64,000 bases of DNA from Paroedura picta (lineage: Eukaryota; Chordata; Lepidosauria; Squamata; Gekkonidae): assembly GCF_049243985.1 (NCBI RefSeq), contig NC_135381.1, positions 26,646,345 to 26,710,344 of the forward strand, in the 5' to 3' direction. The notes beneath the pieces are model-generated. The model saw only the letters and a list, made by a program, of their open reading frames with translations, had not been told where the DNA came from and made no database searches. Below, piece after piece: positions 20,191-32,820 of the stretch. The translations under genes and the position numbers were made by a program. Every line of letters begins with the position of its first letter. Within the stretch, counting starts at the first letter, position 1.

Positions 20191-20560
20191 CCCCGGGTCG
20201 CGCTTGTGCCTTTTGGGCGCGAGGGGGCGCGGAGAGGAAGGAGCAGCGGCGGAAACCTCTTGCCGCGATGGCCGCCGCGGGCCGGGCGCCGTCGCTCCCC
20301 TACTCGCACGCGGGGGCAGCCGGGGAGAGCAGCCTGAGCAGAGTCAGCTTCCTGGGGGCTCGCTTGCCCCCGGAGGTGGAGGCGATGGCCAGGAGCGTCC
20401 GGGATCTGAGCAAAGAAGCCTTCCGGAAACTGCTGAAAGGTACCCGGGGCTGGCAGGGAGGGGCTTGCGGAGGACCGTCTGGCTGCGGACCCCGGCACGA
20501 CGCCTCGGGAGTAAGCTCTGGGGAGTGCCTCCTGCAGGTACGTGCATTGGGTGGCCACCC
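20190..20560 (+). promoter_or_regulatory. COMMD5: GC/CpG-rich start region of COMMD5
   Basis: CpG-dense sequence flanks the COMMD5 ATG. No TATA box is visible. The upstream edge is the 3' end of a Sauria-type SINE, leaving only about 80 bp of unique sequence before the start codon. The transcription start may lie in or beside the SINE. Confidence 0.6.
20268..20439 (+). CDS. COMMD5: COMMD5 exon 1 (coding part)
   Basis: Starts MAAAGRAPSL in a GCGATGG context and ends in FRKLLK plus one base; donor AAAG|GTACCC. It lies in a GC-rich region. A palindromic MITE begins about 140 bp after the exon. Confidence 0.92.
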
Positions 20561-23500
20561 CACCCCACCTCCTTCAGTAAACAGCCGCCCTCCAGATGCC
20601 CATGGATTACAATTCCCATGAGCCCCTGCCAGCGTTCGCTGGCAGGGGCTCATGGGAATTGTAGTCCATGGGCATCTGGAGGGCCGCAGTTTGACTACCC
20701 CTGAGGGTCCTCAAGGCTTTGCTTGGCTGGCTGAAGGTCCCATGAAACCTCTGGAAGACTGTAAGCCGCTTTGGGACTCCTTCAGATAGTGAAGAGTAGG
20801 GTATAAAACAGCTCTTGTTTCATACTAGCTTTATCCTCTTACCATTGTTTGAATCCCACCCTCCTCCTGATGTCTGAACAGAAGTCTTTAAAGTTGCTTC
20901 CAAAGACAGGATGATGGAATAAAATTCCCATTAATTGGTTGTTATATATGCGTGTTCTATGGCAGGGGTAGTCAACCTGTGGTCCTCCAGATGTCCATGG
21001 AGTGTCATGGGAATTGTAGTCCATGGACATCTGGAGGACCACAGGTTGACTACCCCTGTTCTATGGCATGTGTGTAGCATAGCCAAGAGATCCTAGGATT
21101 GCCTGGCAGTCAGGCAAGAGATGTCTGAAGTTGGGTTACCATTGCTTGCCTCCATGTCATGGTCCTAGTGTTCCTTGGAGGTCTCCCATCCAAATACTAG
21201 CCAAGACCAACCATGCTTAGCTTCTGAGATCTGATGGGATTGGGCATGCCCAGGCTATCCAGGTCTGTTATGTACTTGTATAGGGAGGGACCAGGCTGAT
21301 GGCGCCATCTGGGTTGGAATTGTTGGAGAGCATGTGAATAGCCAAATAGCTTATTGTGGTTTCAAATACAACAGGGGCTAGCCTTTCTTCCCCCCGCCCC
21401 GGGCAGGTCTGCTGAGACCTACCCCTAGGGGGGTAGCGCTGTCTGGGACTTGCCTCCTCCCCCCTCCCCTCCTGCCTCAGGCAGGCCCGCTGAGGCCTGG
21501 ATTGGCCACGGTGGGTTTTCCCAGGGTGGGGAGAGCGCTGGCAGGGACTCGCTTCTTTCCTTCCTGCCAAGGCCTGGAGAGGTCATGATGGGCCTTTTTG
21601 GGGTGGGGGAAGACTGGCACGGGTCACAACCTTTCCCACATGCACACATGCCAGCAAGGCCTGGGCTCAGCTTCCTTCCCTCCCAGGCCCCTGTCCTGGC
21701 TGCCATCCCAGGCACCTCCCAGCTCACACTCCCTGGATGCCTTCGCTCTTACAGGCAGTTGAGTGGAGGGGGATGTGGCCAGGGGTGGGACAGCTTATCT
21801 GATTGGCCGTTCATTGGACGGACAGCCAGTCTGGGATGTGATGAGTCCCAACTCCTCCCACCATCCCTGTCCGTTTTTATTTATGGTACAGACAGATGGC
21901 GGTGAGAATCTGTATGTACCACCCAGTGACTGTTGTGCATATGCTTGCAGTCAGGGCATTTGCATTAGCAAATCAATTCCTCTATAGAAGGATCTCATAG
22001 TTTCCCTATAAAGAGAAGGAAAATAGATGGCCAAGTGGAGTGATGAGGGAGCCTAGGCGATCAACTGAGGGATACATACATGTAAGAGAGTGAGAGAAGC
22101 AGAGGGAATGATAAAGAGTAACAGAAGGGGGTGCTGCTCAGCAGACTGGGATCATTTGGAAAGTTTCAAGACTGCTGAGAGGATGTTCACTAACCGTTTT
22201 ACCAGTTGAATACCACAGAATACTGGAGGGGATTAGGTAAGCACCCTGTTGAATACAAAAATCATATCCTTAGGATCCCAATTGAGCCATGCAATACACT
22301 CGATCAGGGGTAGTCAACCTGTGGTCCTCCAAATGTACATGGACTACAATTCCCATGAGCCTCTGCCAACAAATGCTGGCAGGGGCTCATGGGGATTGTA
22401 GCCCATGAACATCTGGAGGACCACAGGTTGACTACCCCTGCACTAGATGCTGCCTTTCCACAATCTCCATGTTTATGCGAAGGAAAAATGTATGGCAAGG
22501 ATGATGGAATGCATACTTGCTTATGGAATCATCTTCATTGGTTGGTTGTTGTTTTTTTTCCCCCAAACAGTCACCATCAGTGCATTAGAAGGAAGAGACT
22601 GCAGGGAGTCTGTGGAAAGGATTGCTGAGAGCACCGGTCTCTCGGACGAGCAGCTCGCGGTCCTCATCTCCGGCCTGTACACCCTCCTCAGAGAGGCCTT
22701 GAGGCTTCCAGCTTCTTCTTTGAAAGAAGACGTAAGTAGGCAGCTTGCATGTTCCACAGGAAGGGAGAGCCAAACGACATGTTACCTTTTTCATGTGTTT
22801 TCCTGGCAACGACTGTGGGGAACTGCTTCTTTTAAAAAAAAGGATTCAAATAGGCTTAGACCAGCATTGTGTGGAGAGGGAGGGCATCGTTGTCAGTCTT
22901 CATTGTCATAGCAGGGACGTTTACATGCTAACATCTCACAGACACGCCATTCAACAGGTGTCATTATAAAATTATTTTATTTATTATTTATTATATTTAT
23001 ATACTGCCGTCCCCGGAGGCTCAGGGCGGTTTACATAAGAACAAAGAACAATACATAAAATGGTCTATAAAAACATGTGAATAACCTTACAATAATAATA
23101 ACTAATAGTTGTAACCATATAACAATGTAACAGTATAAACAATATAAACAATACAACAGTGCAACGATACAAACAGGTCCAGAGCATATTGGTGGAATTC
23201 TGAGAGGGGGCGGGGGGGGGGGGGAGCAGGGCCCCTTCAGTCGCTGTTGATTACATCTGGTCTCAACCAAATGCCCGGCGGAAGAGCTCCTTTTTGCAGG
23301 CCCTGCAGAACTGTTTAAGCTCCGTCATGGCCCTGATCTCCTCCGGGAGCTTTCACCATTATGTCAATGGTGGTCAGTTAGTTGCCCTAGCACTAAAGGC
23401 TTCTAAGTTCATTTCCCCATGGTTAAATATTAGGAAAAGGTTTGTTTCTAGTGTGGCTGAGGAATCCTCATTGTAGCCTATGCATAATTTCTTCTTTCAT

Positions 23501-26500
23501 TTTATTTTAGTTCACCTTGTGATAGTAACCTTTTAGCTATGTTCATATATTTTTAACTGATTTCTTTTTCATTATTTATTATAAAAAAGTGAGACCGTGG
23601 TTATTTATTACCTAGTGTGATGTGATGTGTATTTTATGCTTTTGTTTATTTGTTTCCTTGTTATGGGCTTGATTGACAACTCTTATTAAAAAGAATCAAT
23701 TTTCCATAGTAAACATTAGTAGCATTTCTGTTTTATTTGTAAAACATTTGCCTGATTAATCAGGGATGTGTTCTTGGTCCATCATAAGGTGTTTAATCTA
23801 TTCCCTGGATTAAGGGTGTCATCCTAAACAGAGTTAACACCCTTCTAAACTCTTTGACTTAAATGGATTTAGAATGGTGCAGCTCTGCCTAGGATTGCAT
23901 TATAAAGACTTCATCCCTGCTAAAGGCACCTCTGTGTTTTTGGAGGACAAGTAAAACCCTTCTGCTCATGGCTGAAAGTATTGGATCAGTGCTCTCCACA
24001 CCAAGGAGACAGTCTAGCATTTGCAAGCAAACAGCCCCATCCTCCTGAGAAAAGCATTCCCTGTATTTTGCCAATAGATCCAGGTGGTGCTCATGGAAAT
24101 AAATCTGATGCCAGAAGGTACCCTGTGGTTCCAGTAGTCCCTGCCTCCTCACAAGAGGGAGGCAATTCCTGTAAGCCTCTCTCAGTCCAGTTTTCAGCTT
24201 CCTGGAAAGTTAGGTGATCCGGCTCTAATTGTTTGTCTTCCATACTAATGATAGAACTCCATAGGATTTTTAAAAATCAGATTAATTTTAGGATGTTTTA
24301 TTCCCTAGTGTTTTTAGATGGTTTTATATTGTTAATTATTGATTTTATGAAGTGGTTGGCTTGTCTGCACAGAAGAATTCTTCAGCAGGTCCCTTCAGCA
24401 GAGTGTGACTTTTTTGTGCCTCCCAGGCAGCTTGAAATGCCCCCAGAATCCTGGCTTTTACAAGGCATTTCTTGGGAGGAGGATCATGCTGTACAGGCTG
24501 AAGTCTTCCTTGCAGAAATGTTCATTTGGCTCCAAGCGATTGCATGTGTGTGTTACAAACTGTCTTAAGGACACTTGAGTGAAAAGGCAGTCTAAGAATG
24601 TGTTACATCTTGCCAGAACTGCAGAAAACTCTTTTTTGTTGACAGGTTTTTAAAGAAGATCTGAAGGAGCTGAGGTAGGTCTTTTTACTATTATTACTAT
24701 TTCAGTCAATTGAATCCTTGAATTCCTGTGTAAGATGCCCCTGTAATGGAAGCCAGGGGCCCTGGAGAACCACTGGTAGTTGGAATAGACAGTACCAATC
24801 TTTATAGACCAAGAGTTCAACTTGGTAGAAGGCAGGTTCAGAATACAAAGAGATTGAAGCTCTTCCCCTGAGTAACACATGTTAATTGGGGTGTATGTAA
24901 TAGGCCTATGAGATAAACTTGAATATTTTAACCATTTTCTCTTTGCAGCCAGGAACCATGTTCAGTCCTCCACGACCAACTGCTCCAATTTATTACATCT
25001 GGAAACCAAGTCAACATGAGAGCAGTTAATCACCCAATATTACAATATCTAGTGACCTCATTTATTTCTCCATCTTGAGATCTGCCTCCTGGTTTTGATT
25101 GAGGGTGGGTGAAAGCAGTAGTACACCCCCACTTTTACGTAATTCTTATGGCCCAGTCTCTCCACCCATAGCAATGTTGTGGCAGAGTTTCTCCAGGCAT
25201 CTATTCAGGAACCAGATGGTGACTTGAGCGGTCAATAATAGTCTATACACCATCAGTTGCTGCTGCTTTAAGTAGTATTTTCACTTCTGCAGCTAGTAGG
25301 AGGTAAAGCTAGTAGGAGGTAAAAAGGTAAAGGTATCCCCTATGCAAGCACCAAGTCATGTCTGACCCTTGGGGTGATGCCCTCTAGTGTTTTCATGGCA
25401 GACTCAATATGGGGTGGATTGCCATTCCTTTCCCCATTAACCCCCCCAAACAAGCTGGGTACTCATTTTACCAACCTTGGAAGGATGGAAGGCTGAGTCA
25501 ACCTTGAGCCAGCTGCTGGGATTGAACTCTCAGCCTCATGGGCAGAGCTTTCAGACTGCATGTCTGCTGCCTTACCACTCTGCGCCACAAGAGGCTCTTG
25601 TGAAAGATCAAAAAGTAGAGGCCACGGATATGGATAATTTGATATTACAATAAATCCCAGATGAATTCATAGCAGACACTAAAGGTGATTCCCCCTCTAA
25701 TAATAGGAAGGAGAATCTGCATATACTGCCTGCTAATTTTTAGTGCAGTATTACCTTGCCAGACCTTAGCAAAAAAACAAGAGTCCGGTAGCACCTTGAA
25801 GGCTAACAAAATTTATGGCAGGGGTTGAGCTTTGGTGAGTCATTGTGAACTCATTGTGACTCAAGAAAACTCATATCCTTCCACAAATAGTTTTTTAGTG
25901 ATTCTACGACTCTTGCTCTTTTCTGCTGCTACAAACAGACTTAAAAAGCTACCCATCTTGATTTCTCTTGCCAGACCTTCTTGGCGATTTGTTTCTACAT
26001 AACTGTTCTGCGGATCTGCAGAGTGCAGAAATAGCTTAACAGAAGCCTGCCACGCAAAGATGACTGGTAGTCATTAGCGGCCACACACACACAGACGTAT
26101 CTTCTTGGCTTTTGTAACATGAGCATAACTGTAGCCCCATTTGGATGTAATCCCCCTGCAATGCTTTGCTAATGAGGTCTCAGGAAACCAGTTGTATAAT
26201 GCTGCCATTTGATTCAGTGCTGACAACAAAGACCATCTTTAATAGGACAGTGACATCATCATCATTATTATTGTTATTTGGATTTATTACCACTCTCAGC
26301 AAAAGCCGGCTGATAGCAGGTTACAAGATAAAATAGTAAAAATACAATCCCCTAAAAACCCCGTCATGTATCACAGCATCTTCTTTTACCACAAGTGCCT
26401 GAGTATCCATTGTTCCCTTTTGGATAACAAGACAATCAGTGGTTTAGAGAAACAGACGTCATCCCACTTTAAAGTGTTTCCGTTGTTTTTCAAAGGCCAC

Positions 26501-29500
26501 TGATGTAACGCTAGACTAGAGCAATGCGCCTGTATTGTTTGGGTGTGATTGCCTGTTCTAGTTAACAGGCAAAACGTGACAGCCCTGACATGGAATCAGT
26601 TGAAATCTCCACCAGGTGGCTCAAAAGCGGAAGCTCGGGATGAAATTGGAGGCACCACAAGCTTCTGTTTAAAGCCGCCTATTACAGCATTGTGACACAG
26701 CAAAATGCACAGGGCCAGAGGCCTCCAGGCAAAGAACAGGCTTGTTTGTTTCTTAATATGTCTGTTGAAGTTTCACCCCCCCCCCCGCCCAAGTTTTATT
26801 TTATTATATATTTGTAGGCCTCCATTCCCAACCTGCCATCTTGCGACGGCTAACAATAAAATATACAATAAAATCACACAAAACAAAATTACAATCTACA
26901 ACCTCTCCAGAAACCTACCTCCCCCCCCCCCCAGTCTGCCAACCCGCCAAATAAATCCTAAATCAAATCCCAGGTCCCCATAGGTAATGTTACAAGCAAG
27001 CAACCCCAGAGAATGGGCAAGATCTTTGTCAGTCTGACCGCAACTAAAGACCTGACTGAATACCTCTGGAATAGATTTCTGTAAAGATTTCTGTAAAGAT
27101 TTGCGGGTGCAAATCTTTTGGTCATTCCCGACCCCAGCGAAGCATGCCTGGCCTCGACCAAGTTTTCAGGTCAAAGCCAAAGGAAGACCTGCATAGAGCA
27201 AGTTGCAGAGATCCAGCCTGGAGATGACGTCGCATGGATCACTGTGGCCAGATATTACGGGGACAGATAAGGCATTAGTAGCCTTGCTTGGCATAGTTTG
27301 AAAAATGCCACCTGGGCTACTCTGGTGACCTAAGCCTCCATTGTAAGGGAAGCATGAAGGGTCACACTCAGATTCCTGGCAGAGTGCAAGGTGTTCAGTT
27401 GCTCTCTGTCCAGGATGGGCAAGTGTGCTTCCTGAACCGACTATTTCCTACCGAACCACAGAACCTCCATCTTGGAAGGGTTGAGTTTCAGCCAGCTTTG
27501 CCTGAGCAATACCATCACTGCTTCCTAACAATTTGGGAAATGTTTCTGGGGGGGGGGATTCATCAAGAGAGAGAGCTGGGTGTCATCAGTGTACCAATGA
27601 AACCCGGTCCACAACTCTAGACCAGCTGACCCACGGGGTGCATAAAGATGTTAAACAATATGGGGGAGAGTATTGCTCCTTGTGTAACCCTACAAGGAAG
27701 TTGGTAGCTATGCAATAACGTCTTCCTCACTGCAACCCACTGTGTCCACTATTGGAAGAAGGCGACCAGCCATTAATGGGCTATCCCCTGAATTACAGCC
27801 CCAGTCAGGCAGTGCAGCAATAGTTCGTGGTCGATATCAGACGCCACCAATAGATCTAATAACACGAAGAGTGCCAAACCGTCTCTGTCCAGCTGGTGCC
27901 GGAGGTCGTCTATGGTTCCTTTATGCATAGGAAACATCATATTGTGCATGTTGCTGTCTGTGTTCAGTTGTTAAATGGAATGTTTTTTATTTGCAAACTG
28001 TTGTTGGGTGCCTCAGTCTGTACTCTTCTCTTTTGCAGGATCCCGGAAGAACTCATCGGGGATTTAGCCACTGTAGCCTTTGGAAATAGGTTGGTGAACT
28101 TTATGTGTTAATTGTGCTCTCCTCCTTTAGAGTGGCATCATTCCCCGAGACATATTTTATTCAGCAGAGCCTCAAAGATAAGCGGGGAAATATTCCAGCT
28201 CAATGCAGAAAAAATGATATGCATTAGTATCCCAACCTCATAACTATTCCACCTTCATATAGTCCTCGATATCACAGCATAAACTGGGCAGATAAGAGTT
28301 TTTCTTAAAGGAATTGTTAGGCATGGGCAAGGGTCCCTTATGGCCTGGAACTGACATACCTTAAGGACACTTTCTGCCGTATTAAACTACCTACACAGGG
28401 CTGTCTTCTAAGGCCCTGCTTCAATTGCCCCTTTAGAATCATAGAACCATAGAGTTGGAAGGGACCATGCAGGCCATCTAGTCCTACCCCCTGCTCTACG
28501 CAGGATCAGCCCTAAGCATCCTAAAGCATCCAAGAAAAGTGTGTATCCAACCTTTGCTTGAAGACTGCCAGTGAGGGGGAGCTCACCACCTCCTTAGGCA
28601 GCCTATTCCACTGCTGAACTACTTTCCCTGATATCTAGCCTATATCATTGTACTTGTAGTTTAAACCCATTACTTTCTTCTGAAGGTAGACAGGTGGTGA
28701 CCCAAGAAAGGGTTTTCTCTATTGTTCCTCTCCCTCTATTGTTGTCTTCCACCAGTGGGCAAACACTTTTTTTATTTCATTTGGTGTATCTCCAATAGCA
28801 ATTATTCTCTCCCCCACTCCCCATTTGTTATATGTGATTTTTATTGAATTATTTTATAATTTTAAATGTTTTTGTGTTCACTGACAACAGGACCCTGATG
28901 GAATGGAAAGGCAGCATAAAAATGGTTTAAATGAGATAAATACTAACTGCTAGGCTGTGTGACTCTACGCATGGCCTGCACCCATTCCCCCCCCAGTATA
29001 TTTTGGCACAGTGTTTTTGTTAGATGTGAAGGATGTAGCCTTACATTTTAAACAAAATTAAGTTTCTGGTCTTCATTGCTGCAGAAGGCAAACTCAAAGA
29101 CCTGATTGGAGAAAATTAGGAAAAATTGCAGCTTTTGTCAATAGAAGATGGTGATGACAATTTCAGCCTTCTTCTGCAGACTTTGTTGCTAGCCTTGGGG
29201 AGGGCTTCTCAAGGCATCTTGGAAGCTTTAGAATCAATTTTTACTGTAAAATCCCTTTTGGAATTCAAACCCAGTGTCCAGTGTTGGGTGAAGTATCCTG
29301 CAGAAGGGCTCCTGTTGAGCTTCATTTATTTCATCTTAGATTAATGTGCTGCATTAAATCCAGGTAGCTAGATTTATTTTTCAATGATATATTTTTTAAC
29401 TTTCTCATTCCTTCAAGGAGCTCAGGAGCCTTTAGAACAGGGGTAGTCGAACTGCGGCCCTCCAGATGTCCATGGACTACAATTACCATGAGCCCCTGAC

Positions 29501-32500
29501 AGCATTCACTGGCAGGGGCTCATGAGAATTGTAGTCCATGGACATCTGGAGGGCCGCAGTTTGACCACCCCTGCTCTAGAGCCAAATAAACATGAGATTA
29601 AGTCAGCTTCTACCAAGCCAGGCCATGGGACAGCCTTTTGAGGCAGTTTGGAAATCCAGAGAAGCCACAGCTTTGATCATCTTCCAGGGCTGAATAATGA
29701 CCTCCTCAAGGCTGTCACTTCCCAGGGTTACGCCCAACCTAAACGACCTACATTTTAGGCTGAGGAAGATAGCTGGTATTTTCTGTACTCTTAGGTGTGT
29801 CTGTACAGTCCAAGGGGAGGCCACACCTTGAAAGAGAAATGAAACCTGAATTTCAATTTCAATCAAGAACAAACCATATTTTTGTCCATGCCCACCCCCA
29901 CAGCAGTATCCTTCCTGTCCGTTCCCTCAATATCAGAAGAAACATCAAGCTCCACACCCCAAGGGCCAACAATATCCTCAGTGGGATCAGCCTCCACGAC
30001 AACAACAGAGCCAGAATAGGTTCTGACAGTTACCATGCCAACCCACCCACCAGGTGGATTTTGATAACTGTTAGGCTCATTTTGCCTCATTTTGGTCCTT
30101 TATCACCCAGGACTCTTGGGTCTGATCCATAGTCTCCCAGGGTTACTGTTTGGAGTTTTTTGTTCCCACCTTGTTATCCAGGTTCACAGGCACATGCTAA
30201 TACCTTTCCAGAATTGGATTCCCAGATCCTTGATCTTAGACATAATACTCATTGCTGCCCAGGGGCTCCTGGGAATTGTAGTCCATGGACATCTGGAGAG
30301 CCGCAGTTTGACTACCCCTGAACTAGCCCGTCGGAATCTCCGTCCACCATCATTTGCAGACCATGGGGCAGGGAGGGGAGTGGCAATCCTGATCCATGAT
30401 AACATCTCCTTCAGCGCTCTCTCTGCACCAACAACCCCAGGAATTGAATGTGTTGGTCTTTTTAGCATTTCTTGCTAGCCTAAGCTCATATTGAGCTTTT
30501 CTAACACTCCCCCTACAATTATTGGTTATTTGTTTATACTCATCCGTGGTAATAAGGCCTTCCTTCCATTTCCTAAATGACTCTTTTTTATTCCTCAAAT
30601 CTTTTGACAACTGCTTATGGAGCCAACTTGGCTTCCTTAGGCTCCTTCCATCTTTTCTTCACATGGGAATTGTTTGTGATTGAGCCTTCAGTATTTCACT
30701 TTAAGAAGCTCCCAGCCCTCTTGGACTCCCATCTCTTTAAGTTTTTCTGACCACAGGACTCTACGCAGCATACCGTTAAGTCTCTGAAAATTTGCTTTCC
30801 TGAAGTCCAGGCTATACATCCGACTACGTAAAGGTTTTCTCTTTCCGACAACTGAAAATTCCAAAAGCACATGGTCACTGCTACCAAGTGTGCCCACTAC
30901 TTCCACCTCATCTACCAGTTCTTCCCTATTGATGAGAATCAAGTCTAAAATAGCAGAGCCCCTGGTTCCCCTCTCTACTTTCTGGGAAATGAAGCTGTTG
31001 GCAAGACAAGTTAAGAATTTAACAGAGTTTGCATTTTTAGCAGAGTTGGTCTTCCAACAGATATCTGGGTAATTGAAGTCACCCATGACCACTGTTTCAC
31101 CCTTTTTTGAAAATTGTGTAATTTGGTCTAGCAGTATCTCATTCAAGTCCTCTGATTGGCTTGGTGGTCTATAGCAGACCCCCCACAATAATACCACTCT
31201 CATTTCCTACTCTTTTTATATTTACCCAAATACACTCAACTGAACTTTCATGCTCGGGTACCTGTATTTCTTTACAAGTATAAAGATTCCTAACATATAT
31301 TGCTACACCTCCCCCCTTCTTTTCTTGTCTGTCCCTTCTGAATAGATTGTACCCCTCAATTCTAGTATCCCATTTGTGAGTATTATCCCACCAGGTTTCT
31401 GTGATTCCTATTAGGTTATAGTCCCCTTCCTCTATTACGACTACTAGTTCCTCCTGCTTGTTTCCCATACTCTGTGCATTAGTGTAGAGACATCATTAGA
31501 TGTCTCTATGACAGTTGGTGTGACAGCTTGATTGCAGCCAAAGCTCAGGTAATGGGCTTCAGCTGTTTACATTTAACTCTTACTCCATTCAGCGGGAGAC
31601 TATTAGCAAAAATGGATTTTACTGTGGCTGCTTGTAGGTCCTCATAATGCAACAGACTAGATCTATACAATGCAGGTTACTGCCTGGGAGTTACAATTTT
31701 TGTCTGTACTGGTTAGCATTTGAAAGGTATTAAATCTTTTCAGATGAAATCTGCTATGACAAAGCAACTGAAATAAAAAAGTAAACTTTTATATGCACCT
31801 TAGAATTTTTTGGTTGCTTTTTCCAGCTACGCCACAGTGTTTTTTTCTTAGACTGATGTTGTTTTCCCATTTCCTGTGGCTGCCTAGAATCATTTACTTG
31901 TTTAAACAATCAGCATATATTTCCCATTTTTCATTTCTAAGAACAATTTCCACGAAGGGGAGTTTGTGATATCCCAGACACCAGCCAGTCAACATTATAC
32001 ACAGCTGAAGGTTTGTTTAGCAGGACCACTTCCCTGAACTCAGTTCTTGAAATAATGAGGAGCATTTGACAAGAACACAATAAGTGTGCAGCTAGAATGC
32101 AAGTGACTCCTCCATATACATATGCTTGTACGTACTTTGGTGCAAATGGTGTGCTTTTCCTTGTAAATATCTTTATTATATTTAACGAGTTCCATTCCTG
32201 CTGCCAAACAGAATACATAAGAAGACTCTGACGCTTTCCTGTGTTAAATTAGGTAAATGCTAGAAAAGAGATCTTGTGTGTTACATAAGGAACTTAAATC
32301 TCTCAGTACTTGTAACAGGATGACATTGGGTTGTGTGCCACGGGCTGAGATGCTGGTGTTGTTTGGAAATTAACTGGATGCTGACAATTTAGGCGATGAC
32401 TCTGACAATATTTTCCCCCTCCGTTCTCTTGTTAAAGAGATGCATGCAAAACAACATTTAAAAATAACCTGAAGTGGCTTTTGTTAATGTTTAACTCAGT

Positions 32501-32756
32501 ACTGGAAAAGGTGAGTTGGATCCAGTTCAGATTTTTTGTTTGATTTCAGCCAAGCCATCTCCTTCCTACATCCCCAATTTCATGTAGGTTTTGTCCATGT
32601 CACCATTATTCCCAGAGTAGTATTTTCAGTGCTCAAAGCAGCTTTTCCAGAAGTGCTAAAAATGCTTGCATTTATAATACACATTAAAGGAACCTGTTTT
32701 TAATAAAAGGTTTCCCAGTGATCTCTAACACAGATCTTAAAACACTTACAACTCAC

Positions 32757-32820
<64 letters not shown>

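Noticed and set aside
20108-20704. 198-codon plus-strand frame and matching minus frames around COMMD5 exon 1
   Set aside because: Runs through SINE, CpG island and MITE; length is due to high GC. The COMMD5 frame explains the coding signal.
21174-21265. 5S rRNA gene
   Set aside because: Only the internal part resembles 5S rRNA, it is diverged and joined to a tail shared with another copy, so it is a SINE.
25520-25601. tRNA gene on the minus strand
   Set aside because: A and B boxes are present but no acceptor stem closes and the sequence continues into a SINE body.
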